Below, in pieces: positions 8,701 to 64,000 of a stretch of 64,000 nucleotides of DNA. Where the stretch lies: NCBI GenBank assembly GCA_023974075.1, contig CM043803.1, positions 3,631,495 through 3,695,494 of the forward strand, written 5' to 3'. The notes under the pieces are model-generated. The model had not been told where the DNA came from. It saw only the letters and a list, made by a program, of their open reading frames with translations, and did not search any database. Every line of letters begins with the position of its first letter. Position 1 is the stretch's first letter. This DNA is from Chaenocephalus aceratus (Eukaryota; Chordata; Actinopteri; Perciformes; Channichthyidae). The position numbers and the translations under genes are program-made.

Positions 8701-11330
8701 CACAAATTGATAACGACTCTATATTATAATATAAGAATAAAAAACGGAGCCTCTCTTTTACTCCCCCTCTTCTGACAGCCCAGCAGCTGATCTCTGAGCA
8801 GGAGAGGCGGGGCTATTGCTTCAACGTTATCAGGAAATGATCGTATAGGCGTAAACACGGAGCCGTTTGCCCCCCAGGGCGTTTTGTTTGCAGATCTACC
8901 CACCTTGGGTCCCGTTATCGTTTTCTGCGTTTCCATGTCGGCCTCGTGTTGCCGAACCGTCTATCTGATAGTGAACTGTAGCAGATACGACCGTTATCGT
9001 TCTCGTGTGGCTGGGGCCTTAGTGTGTTGATGAAACTGTTACAAAAGTAAATAAAGGATCATCTTCAAGGCTTTTCAGTCAATAAGGCAATAGGACCCCT
9101 TTAAATGCTTTTTCTAGAATGCCCCTATTCTGAGATTTCTTACATTTATTTTGGTGACTTTAGGTTTCTTGTTTTCAACATTTAAACCGTATTTATATTA
9201 TATATATCTTTCTTTTTTTTTTTTTAACCAGAGACCATAAAAGATAAAAGCAAATACAGTGACAATGAACCATATGAGCATAACAACTATATTTAGAAAT
9301 ATATTCCCATGTGAATGCGGCAGTGTTAGGACATGTATACGCTAAGAACAAGACATTTGAATTTCAAATCTGTACATTTCTTACTTTTTGTCTTTGGCCT
9401 TAACTGATTTTCAGGAAAACTGTCAATGGAAGCAATTCAAGTTGTTTTTGAGCAGTTGAGTAAAAAAGGTACAATTTGTTCGCACAGTGTTGAGATTAAG
9501 AATACTTATCTCACTGCCGAGCTGTGAATTCATTTCAACAGTAATACATTTGAATCCTTTTGTCGTCTGAACTCAGGGAACCTGGAGTGGCTGGACAAAA
9601 ACAAGTCTCGATGTTTAGTCATGTGGAGACGACCGGAGGAATGGGGAAAATTAATATACCAGTGGGTGAGTCATCAAATCTGAAGACAGACTGTTCTGTC
9701 TGTGAAACTGTATATCTGTGGAACTGATGAAGGTTAATGGGAAGAAGAAAATGTTCTCTAAAGCAATAAGAGGTCAATTGGAAAGGAGTGTCAGTTCTTG
9801 CTGGCAGAGCATGGAAACTGAAAAAGGACAACAAAAAGCACTCTCTCTAGTCAGTGTGATGAGCCTTTGAAATGACTTGGCAGCTCTCTGTAGTAATCTG
9901 ATTTCTTAAATGTCATATAAATGAGACTAAGTTTCCCCAAGAGGATTTTCTCCAGCTCATTTCTTGCCAATGCATAACCAGATTTTAAATTGGCTCTTTA
10001 TATGCACTCAAGAAGAAGAATTCTAAGCCCAAATTCAACCAAAACTAACACACATTTGGTGCCTTCAGTCTAAATAAATGTCCCCTACAGTATCTTTAAA
10101 TGACTTTGACTATTTTTGAAAACCTACAGTGTTCAAATGTCAACGAAATGACTTATCCTTTTTATAAATAAATAATATAATAAACCTTTAATAGGGCAAT
10201 TTTAAAGACACTTTGAATTACAATCAGACTACTTTATTTTTCCTGGGGGAAATTGGGTTTCATTACAGTTTCTCCATTTTAAAACAATATCAAAAATATA
10301 TATATGTAATAAAAAAAGTTCAATAAACACAATAAGTTTAAGTAAAGATGATAAACAAAAATAAATAAATAAATTGTAATAAACATATTTGTAGGAAAAA
10401 GAGGTTGAAGTAAATATGTATAGAAAAATAGAAAAAATATGTATAAACACATAGGAAGTAAAGTAAATGTGCACATTGTACTTCAACATGTAAATTACTA
10501 CAAACAGTTGTGTATTAGTACTTGCAATTAATACTGAGTTACACAGCATAAGAGGCTGCTGATGTTGCAGTATGTCTTATACGTTTGTATTGAACACAGG
10601 CTTAGGAAGGCTATATAAATGGTGCGGGATGGATAAGTCAAATGGTGGAATATCGCCTGTTTTGTGATATAAAGAAGTCACAACGGTAAGAAGTCCCAGC
10701 TGGTTGATTTACCGGGAGAAGCCCTAGTTTTCTTTATGTCTGATGAAAACTTTGAGTTTTTCGAAACATTCTTTGCTTCACCTTATTAGAAGCTATATCT
10801 ATGACCGTGTGCTCCAGATCTCATCCCTCTGAAACAAAAACAACTTTTCATTTCAGCCATCCTCATTCTGTTTTTTAATGTTTTAGATCTCCAAAAACGG
10901 GATGGTCAACTCTGTGTTTACACTTTATGAGTTGGCTAACGGTGATGACACGGAAGGCGAAGGTATGGTGCCATTTCTAATATTGACATGAAGCAGCATC
11001 AATACATTTAGTTCCAATTGATTTACATACTGTATTGAAATATAATGGCATAATGTGAAGTATGTATGAGACCTTGCAGAATCAGTTACATTTTTTAAAG
11101 CGTATCTGAAAAGTATTGGTGAGAAGTATGTGTTTACTCCACTAATACTAGCCCTGAAATATTAGTCACATTTCTCTCATTCTACCTCCTGATAATAACC
11201 GTGATGTGTTCCTCCAGAGTTCCACAGTTTAGAAGAGTGGATGCTGCTGCGCTCCTTGCAGGCGTTACAGACGGACGGCAAAGCAGAGATCATCACCATG
11301 GATGATGGAAAGGGTGTGAAATTCTTCTGA
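5658..11330 (+). CDS. vps25: VPS25, ESCRT-II subunit (complete, six exons)
   Basis: Join 5658-5704, 7626-7771, 9415-9468, 9577-9665, 10887-10962, 11218-11330; 174 residues, close to the 176 of human VPS25. VPS25 is the subunit of ESCRT-II (with VPS22/SNF8 and VPS36) that recruits the ESCRT-III subunit CHMP6 on endosomes for sorting of ubiquitinated receptors into multivesicular bodies. The N-terminus MSFEWPWQYNFPPFFT carries the PPFF segment that docks on the other subunits. Two winged-helix domains follow; RRPEEWGKLIYQW and KAEIITMDDGKGVKFF are near-identical to vertebrate VPS25. All junctions have GT/AG and preserve frame. The start is the first ATG of the exon and matches the family. Confidence 0.96.
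5705..7625 (+). other. vps25: vps25 intron 1
   Basis: No gene recognised. The 12-bp palindrome GCTAACGTTAGC is at 6014-6025, about 310 bp after the donor. The rest is AT-rich unique-looking sequence ending in the acceptor TTTGTGGACAG. Confidence 0.7.
7626..7771 (+). CDS. vps25: vps25 exon 2
   Basis: Reads LQPNADTRQKQLAAWCSLAL and onward to ESPVFNNKKIE: the first winged-helix domain. Donor GTATCC at 7772 is a weak but frame-consistent match. Confidence 0.93.
7962..9100. mobile_element. TTAA-flanked MITE (copy A) carrying a nested element
   Basis: TTAA occurs directly outside both ends (7958-7961 and 9101-9104). The left end is diverged; the right end read inward is AGGGGTCCTATTGCC. The block from CTGCCTGTGCTGCAGCACC (about 8070) to GGCTCTGTTGTGATT matches 47633-47722 in wnk4 intron 11 at high identity, so the two are the same family. 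A second inverted-repeat element interrupts it at about 8211-9022. TTAA duplication is the hallmark of the piggyBac superfamily, but no transposase is present, so this is inference. Confidence 0.7.
8211..9022. mobile_element. Nested inverted-repeat element with about 30-bp ends
   Basis: The left end reads CTAAGGCTGGAGCCACACGA. The right end read backward gives CTAAGGCCCCAGCCACACGA; the match continues through GACGATAACG. I could not define a clear target duplication. Part of the interior (about 8325-8415) matches, in reverse, 20840-20920 in wnk4 intron 1. A 167-codon minus-strand open frame across it resembles nothing known and is taken as chance. Confidence 0.65.
9415..9468 (+). CDS. vps25: vps25 exon 3
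   Basis: Reads KLSMEAIQVVFEQLSKK; acceptor TTTTCAG, donor GGTACA region with GT at 9469. Frame is kept through split R and G codons. Confidence 0.92.
9577..9665 (+). CDS. vps25: vps25 exon 4
   Basis: Reads NLEWLDKNKSRCLVMWRRPE then EWGKLIYQW, the linker and start of the second winged helix. Acceptor CTCAG, donor GTGAGT. Confidence 0.94.
9666..10886 (+). other. vps25: vps25 intron 4, with a probable LINE/SINE-tail remnant
   Basis: At about 10222-10480 the sequence TTTATTTTTCCTGGGGGAAA followed by a long A/T-rich tract resembles the 3' tails of fish LINE-derived repeats, but is too decayed to classify. The remainder shows nothing recognisable. Confidence 0.4.
10887..10962 (+). CDS. vps25: vps25 exon 5
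   Basis: Reads ISKNGMVNSVFTLYELANGD and DTEGE; acceptor TGTTTTAG, donor GTATGG. Confidence 0.93.
11218..11330 (+). CDS. vps25: vps25 exon 6 (terminal)
   Basis: Reads FHSLEEWMLLRSLQALQTDG and KAEIITMDDGKGVKFF, then TGA at 11328-11330. VPS25 orthologues end with the same GVKFF. Confidence 0.95.
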
Positions 11331-12050
11331 AACGGTGCTGGAATCACACACACACTTTGTCTGGGAGCCCTCATACTGTACCTCATAGGCAAATACTAAG
11401 AATTAGCCATTGAAGGCCACACAAACTGCTCCTCAATGCTCAGAGGATGCTTTGTGCTGCAGATGATGTTGCCTTTAGGTTTGTTCAAAGCCTTTTTCTT
11501 ATTGAAAGACAACCAATGTTATATCTAAGTGTTTTGGGAGAAGAGCATTTAAGGTGACAACACTTTTAAAGAAGTCGCAGGTAATATTTTTGCCATTTAA
11601 ACTTGCAATGGGCCTTTTAAGGGACTAAATAATATCATGTCTGATACTCCTGGGGAAAATCTCTCCCCACAAGCTGTAACTTTACTCTCTTTAATGTAAA
11701 TATGTCTAGTTTTACGCTGATTTCCCCCCTGATTTTCTGTATAATTGGATCTGGACGTTTTTTGATCTTCTGTTGTTCCAACGAGACGTCCCAAAGCTAT
11801 CCCAGAATGCAACACCAGGGGGACTTTTTATTTAGAGAACACATGCTTCCAGAAGAGGAACCCCATAGACTCAGACCACCACTCCTGGCTGACTGGGTGT
11901 AATAATAGTGGACTTTATGAACAGATTACTGTCATCCTCTTACTGTGCTGTTATAGCTACTGTGACACTCATGTTCTACTCTCTCTCTGTCTATATTCAA
12001 CTTTCTTTTTTTTCATATCCTGTAGGAAAATAAATTAGAAATTTGCTAAA
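11331..12050 (+). other. vps25: vps25 3' UTR with polyadenylation signal
   Basis: AATAAA at 12029-12034, followed by T-rich then TG-rich sequence near 12090, fits a cleavage site around 12050. No coding frame seen. Confidence 0.6.
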
Positions 12051-13432
12051 TGTGCTTCCTTTTTTGCTTCTTTAAGTGATCCGGGGGTCTTAGCTGTTGT
12101 GTGTACACATGATGATTGATAATGTAAACAGTGACCCATAGTGTGCAGACGTGTTATGATCTACTCTCTGCCTGCAGCATGTGCTGTGCGTTTCCGCCTG
12201 TGGGGAGGATACAGCTCCAAGGAATCCTGCGTGTTTCTGATAACAGTCAGTGTGTGTCTGTGCAGGTGGGGCACAGTGTGGCCTTGGCTGATAAAAGTGT
12301 CCTGTTGCAGCAGCGGTCTGGCCCCCCCTGCAGGTTAGGCTCACACTGCACTTTGTCCACATCCAACTGCATCATATATTCAGCTTTTTCCTAATTAATC
12401 AGCATAAAAAAATCAACATGTGACGTAATATAAGTAAAAAAAGTAAGGCATCATAATGAAATAAAGATAACATTACATGCAGCACAACTCCATTTTAAAT
12501 GGGATGCTACATTCAGTAAAGAAGCAGGAGATAAGATAAATGTAAAATAGTAAACAAATGTGTGTATATATATTAATAAAAAGGGGACGAAAAAAAGAAA
12601 GTATTTTAAAATACCTTGAAGATAGGCAATGAAATCAAATGTATTTTCACACAATTCCTCTAGAATATTAAGGATATGAGCATATTGTTTATTGTTTGGA
12701 ATTTGGAGAAATGTAAAGGTCCTACAACTTTATGTAAACGTAGACTAAAATGTTCAATGTCCCCGGTAAAATTAATCAATTAATAGTCTGCTGAACTTTC
12801 TGGTTTTAGTTTTTTATAGTTTAATATCATCCATCTTAATTTTATAACCTGGTTTGAGTGTCTTTGAGTAAGAATCTCAATGAGGACTCACATTCCTAAA
12901 AATAGATGTTTAGCTGTTCCATCAGTTTGACCAAATGTCTATAATCTTCCTTGGGCTATCTCTCATTCTGGTTAATCACGTGACGTCAGACTGAGTCTAG
13001 CCTGGAGTAAAATGACCGGTTGTAACGTAATTCAGAGAAACTGAAGCTGTGATCAGGGGCCAATTAGAAGAGGAGATATCCTGTTCTGAACAGTGTGAAG
13101 AGACCCTGTCAGTACAAGGACATGTAGATAGCAGATCCTCTCAAAAGCACGGCCCTGCTTTTAATTTACATATGACCAACAATTAGATTTGATAAAGTGT
13201 CCCAAAGAGTTTATGGAAACCTACTACGCGTAAAATGAAAACCAAAACTTGCTGATTAAATGTTTGGGTTTTAACTAACTCTAGTTTGCAAACTTTTCTA
13301 CTGTAATTACTCCCTGATGATAGTCTCATTAGCGCGTCAAAGCTGCAAGGGGCGGAGTCGGGAGCGCGCACAGGACCCACGGCCCTCCGGAGCGCTGTTG
13401 ATATAGGCAACGCCGTCCTTCCAGCGCAGGTT
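12051..13432. promoter_or_regulatory. vps25-wnk4 intergenic region, wnk4 upstream region
   Basis: No gene recognised. TCACGTGACGTCA at 12976-12988 fuses an E-box (TCACGTGA, USF/MiT-TFE type) with a full CRE (TGACGTCA, CREB/ATF type). From about 13340 the sequence turns GC- and CpG-rich (GGGGCGGAGTCGGGAGCGCG), which marks the likely wnk4 core promoter. The binding proteins are inferred from motif alone. Confidence 0.45.
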
Positions 13433-13555
13433 ATGGTTGAGGACTTTGTGAAGAGAAGAGGACAACTCGGATTATTTGATAGGAACTATGCGTTAATCTG
13501 CTTTTATGTGCGCAATTCCTACAAGCGAGTTGTTTTTACGCATCGGCAGCGATGA
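13433..13555 (+). other. wnk4: wnk4 probable 5' non-coding exon with upstream ORF 1
   Basis: A 40-codon frame starts at ATG 13433 in strong context (G at -3 and at +4) and stops at TGA 13553-13555. The sequence ends at a good donor (GTAAGT at 13556), matched by the acceptor CACTTGTAG before 13747. The transcription start is unknown, so whether ATG 13433 is transcribed is uncertain. The encoded peptide resembles nothing I know. Confidence 0.45.
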
Positions 13556-13746
13556 GTAAGTACATTTTTCATACTACTTGTGTTTTTAAAGAGATATTCT
13601 AAATAGATACAGGTAATATAGTAAACACATCCTTGTTGGATCTTGTATTGTTAGTCATTTTATAACCGGTGTTTGTCTTAAACCTCTGACATCATGGGAA
13701 AGTTAATGTAACGACTCTTTTGTCCCGGTGCCATCTCCACTTGTAG

Positions 13747-13779
13747 GCTCTAAATCCAGAAGGCGTTGAGTCTGCTACA
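13747..13779 (+). other. wnk4: wnk4 5' UTR before the start codon; second upstream ORF
   Basis: After splicing 13555 to 13747, ATG 13552 opens an eight-codon frame (MSSKSRRR) ending at TGA 13767-13769, ten bases before the main ATG. Its start overlaps the stop of the first uORF (ATGA). Confidence 0.45.
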
Positions 13780-61022
<47,243 letters not shown>

Positions 61023-62360
61023 TGAACTCAGCCGAGCACGCTGTGTTTGTGGACTACCTCATCTGAAGCGTGACTCCAGCGGTCAAACCCTTCAACACTT
61101 TCACTGGCACACCCGTCAGCAAACTGCTTCCCTCTGCCAGTGGTCATTTACCTCAATGTATATATATATATATAAAATAATATATACAAACTTTAATCAG
61201 TGACGCTGGATTTAGCCAGGAACTGTAACATCCAGCTTTCAGCCCTCCGTTAGCTCTCGTGAATTTGTTGCAGGTGAAGAACAGAATCACTGCATGTTAA
61301 AAATCCTTATTGCTTTCTTGTAAATACACGGTTCAGAAAGAAACTGAACTTATTTTCCTGCTTGTCTGATTCACTGCCGTTTATCAATCTGAGCACAGTA
61401 TTGTGAACCAAATGTGTATTTTTTAAAACATTGTTCCTGTAGTACATCTTCTGATTTCTTTAGTGATAGGATGGCTTATATTTTCCATAATCAACGTGGA
61501 GAATTTTGACCACATTCCTGGCATTTTTAGATGTACCGAAATAAATGTTCACATTGTGCAGCAACACAATATCGATTATATCAATGCATACGTATAACAG
61601 TCGTACAACAGTTATAAATGTTGGAAAAGCTTTGCAGAAGACTTTAGCAAACATAACATCACACTATGCTTTTCAAGTACTACAGATGGTTTAATTAAAA
61701 ATGTTTTTTCATTGATGATTTGTGAAAAATCCACCTTAGATTTTAGACTACTGGCTTTCCTGTTGATTGTACATGTGTAAATAGTAGAATGCCTTTATTG
61801 ATCATGTTTACAATTTACAAGTAAACTAAACATGGCGACCTTAATTCCTGCTCAAGCAAAAAGCATTGCTTGTTCCCTAGATCAAGCACCTTGTGCACTT
61901 TATTAACTTTTGTTCAATCATTTTAGTGGATAAAACTGTCAATGAGGAGATGATATTTTCATGTTATTTTTCCACCAAGGAGGTAGAGAATATTTCCAGT
62001 TTGTTTGATCACAGCAACGATGATCTACCCTCCAGCAGTTCTGAATAATTAGTGCATTGTGGGAAATGGAGACATCAGTCCAAGCTGTGAATGTGAAGCA
62101 GTTGCCTTATCAAATATTCACACTGAACTTTTTGGCAGTGAGACTCTGGTAAGATTTTCCAAAGTTCATAATATATTTTAAGAAGTTAAAAAAGTTTGAA
62201 TGTAGATATATATTTGTGTTGCTTTCTGAAGCTGCTGCTGTCCTGCCATGCTGAATCTGTGCCTTTTCCTGACGATGTCTTATTTTATATTTTTACTCTC
62301 GAGATTTGGTGGCTAGATCAGACCCCATGTATCAAGGTTGACAAAAATAAATGCAAATGT
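61023..62360 (+). other. wnk4: wnk4 3' UTR with polyadenylation signals
   Basis: AATAAA at 61540-61545 and at 62346-62351; either could be used. An (AT)n run lies at 61158-61174. No coding frame. Confidence 0.5.
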
Positions 62361-62627
62361 AAATACCACGGCTCTTGCTACCTTTACTGCTTCACCCAGT
62401 GTCTTGTTCTCTCAAATAGCTGCATAATTGTGTTAAAAGCAAATCATATACATTATATTTTTATTTTACAGATAATCATTTTATCAACAAATGATTCATG
62501 TGTCCCTGGTGGTTCTCCGCTGTTAAAAGGCCACTGTAGATTTAACATTAGCTGACTGAAATCTAAGATATTCTCCTTAAAGTGTATACACATCACATGA
62601 TAAGAGCTGGACATGTGTTCAGTATGG

Positions 62628-62900
62628 GGTTTATTACTCTACAGTGTGGCCTTATAGGTAACATTTAAGGCCAGTGGATTCTTCCTTTCCATTGACAGGC
62701 AAACTTAATCAAAAAAACACAAGTTACAAGTCGGCAACAAAACATGATCTTCACAATCAACAACAAACAAGTCCATCACCGTCTCAACATGGAAAACAGC
62801 CCCCGGCCATGGAATATAAATCAGTGGCTTCAGTGTCCACTTAAGTCCCTTGTCAGTTCAGGACACACACACAGTCCAACAGGCAGGCGATGCATGAGTC
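62628..62900 (-). other. coa3: coa3 3' UTR with polyadenylation signal
   Basis: On the minus strand AATAAA lies at 62635-62630, about 270 bp after the stop codon. The wnk4 and coa3 transcripts converge here with roughly 0.3-1 kb between the likely ends. Confidence 0.5.
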
Positions 62901-63004
62901 TCAGTTGGCTCCGGTCTTTGGTCCCTGCAGTCTTGCACGTTTAGCCTCTTCATCCATTTCATCCATAATCTTCTCCTGGGACACTGAGTAAAATGTGTAG
63001 CCGT
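62901..63004 (-). CDS. coa3: coa3 last coding exon
   Basis: Acceptor TGCTAG on the minus strand, completing a split Tyr codon (T|AC), then GYTFYSVSQEKIMDEMDEEA and KRARLQGPKTGAN, stop TGA at 62903-62901. Confidence 0.93.
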
Positions 63005-64000
63005 CTAGCAGGGGAGCAAGTGGTTAAGGACAAATATTTGCAATGTTTATATGCGATTGTTTGATTTTTATCTGCACTTGGAGAATTGGCCTAATTGTTG
63101 CATAATTAAACTCTATAAAATCAAGTATAATTGATCAAAAAAAGAGTGAAAATAGTAGCCTACGCAGGACAGGGGAAAACATAGGGGGTAAAGCATGATA
63201 AGACTAGAAGATGGCCATGGTAGATTGATATGATAGTAAGTGAATCACATTATTTTTTTTTATCAGGTCTAACCCTTATGCCTTCATGTCCATTTTCCTT
63301 TACTGACAAACATGTGCTTTCAGTTAAGACTGCAGGTAAACAAAATAGGTATATTATTGATGTCTCGGTTTAAAGTCAACAAGCCGGCATTAGGCACTAG
63401 GCATCTGCCATCAAAAGTATCCACTGACGTATCCGGAGTCGGATACAAGTTAATGTAACACCGGGAAACCATCAAGGAGACCGACCGTGGCTCATCTTCC
63501 CTAGCCTGCCTTAATAAAGAAGCTGTAACTTGGGAACATTTAGAGTACAGTGACTAACACCTAATGCATATTAATCAGTTGTTCCAAGATTTTAAAGATA
63601 CATCACTTAACCTGTACTTTGTTAATAGGCTCATAAACACCTTTCCATTTAAGTTACCTGTCATAGCAGACATGCTAGCATCAAAATGAAAGAAAAAAAC
63701 TGAGCGTCTTACTAAAAACAAGCTACATCTACAAGCCCATCAAATAATTTAACTCACAAAAGGACAGAATGCCACTGTATGCTAGCTCATAGCTTTACAT
63801 TGTGTTATCGAACAACCCTTGGGCAACGTTAGCATGCTAGGCTAACGTTACATAGTTCACCTTGTGTTGACGTTAGTGTGCTTGGCAAGGATACAAATTC
63901 CCACAACGATGGCTCCAATGGCGAGTCCCGTCACTACATTTCGAGTCCGTAGCATCTGCGTCTTCTTCTTCAACTGTTCGACCTCTATATGTCGGATAAA
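62901..64000 (-). CDS. coa3: COA3 (CCDC56/MITRAC12), cytochrome c oxidase assembly factor, 5' cut by window
   Basis: Join on the minus strand 64000-63895 and 63004-62901. It gives 69 residues: basic LKKKTQMLRTRN, a single transmembrane helix VVTGLAIGAIVVGIYGYTFY, then SVSQEKIMDEMDEEAKRARL to the stop. COA3 is a small mitochondrial inner-membrane protein that stabilises newly made COX1 in the early cytochrome c oxidase assembly intermediate. The TRN-(V/I)VTGL and YGYTFYS segments match vertebrate COA3 closely, and the place after wnk4 matches human. The N-terminus lies past the window edge. Confidence 0.93.
63005..63894 (-). other. coa3: coa3 intron
   Basis: No gene or repeat recognised. Near the upstream exon it contains AACGTTAGC (63825-63833) and GCTAACGTTA (63841-63850), related to the palindrome in vps25 intron 1. 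Confidence 0.6.
63895..64000 (-). CDS. coa3: coa3 upstream coding exon, partial
   Basis: Reads FIRHIEVEQLKKKTQMLRTR then NVVTGLAIGAIVVGI and ends at donor GTATCC on the minus strand. It continues beyond the window. Confidence 0.92.

Noticed and set aside
10229..10549. 106-codon minus-strand frame rich in Phe, Tyr, Ile
   Set aside because: The composition follows the AT-rich LINE-tail-like sequence; no start context, splice partner or family motif.

Overview
The window is vertebrate nuclear DNA, most likely from a ray-finned (teleost) fish. Genes are split by GT-AG introns, CpG is depleted outside promoters, and the repeats are typical of fish: a Tc1 transposon, an L2 LINE, an RTE/Rex-like LINE ending in (GATG)n, and TTAA-flanked MITEs. 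No bacterial, organellar or viral genes were seen, nor any CRISPR array, rRNA or tRNA. Gene order VPS25 - WNK4 - COA3 matches human chromosome 17q21, which supports orthology.

Layout. (1) 1-3430: last three coding exons and 3' UTR of a RhoGAP gene, best match ARHGAP27, with an inactivated Tc1 transposon in the penultimate intron. (2) 3712-5279: a long inverted-repeat (foldback) element with a 6-bp target duplication, between the RhoGAP gene and VPS25. (3) 5658-11330: complete vps25 (six exons, 174 aa), an ESCRT-II subunit, with an ETS-type palindrome just upstream. Intron 2 carries a nested mobile-element cluster. (4) 13433-61022: complete wnk4, with a probable non-coding first exon bearing two uORFs and 20 coding exons (1499 aa, the twentieth holding only the stop codon). 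Intron 1 is about 19.6 kb. It contains a broken L2 LINE with an inserted 274-bp tandem duplication, and a TTAA MITE. Intron 4 contains an inverted-repeat DNA transposon with a smaller nested insert. Intron 9 contains a 212-bp pure TG microsatellite. Intron 11 contains a MITE interrupted by a LINE fragment with a 14-bp target duplication. (5) 62901-64000, minus strand: coa3, last exon and part of the preceding exon, convergent with wnk4.

The genes do not form an operon and are functionally unrelated: Rho-GTPase inactivation, endosomal sorting, chloride-sensitive kinase control of cation-chloride cotransport, and cytochrome c oxidase assembly. Exon boundaries were set by hand from GT/AG sites and reading-frame continuity. 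Every wnk4 and vps25 junction keeps frame. I found no wholly new gene system. The most unusual content is the mobile-element architecture (foldback element, nested TTAA family, integrase-derived hairpin element) and the uORF arrangement at wnk4.
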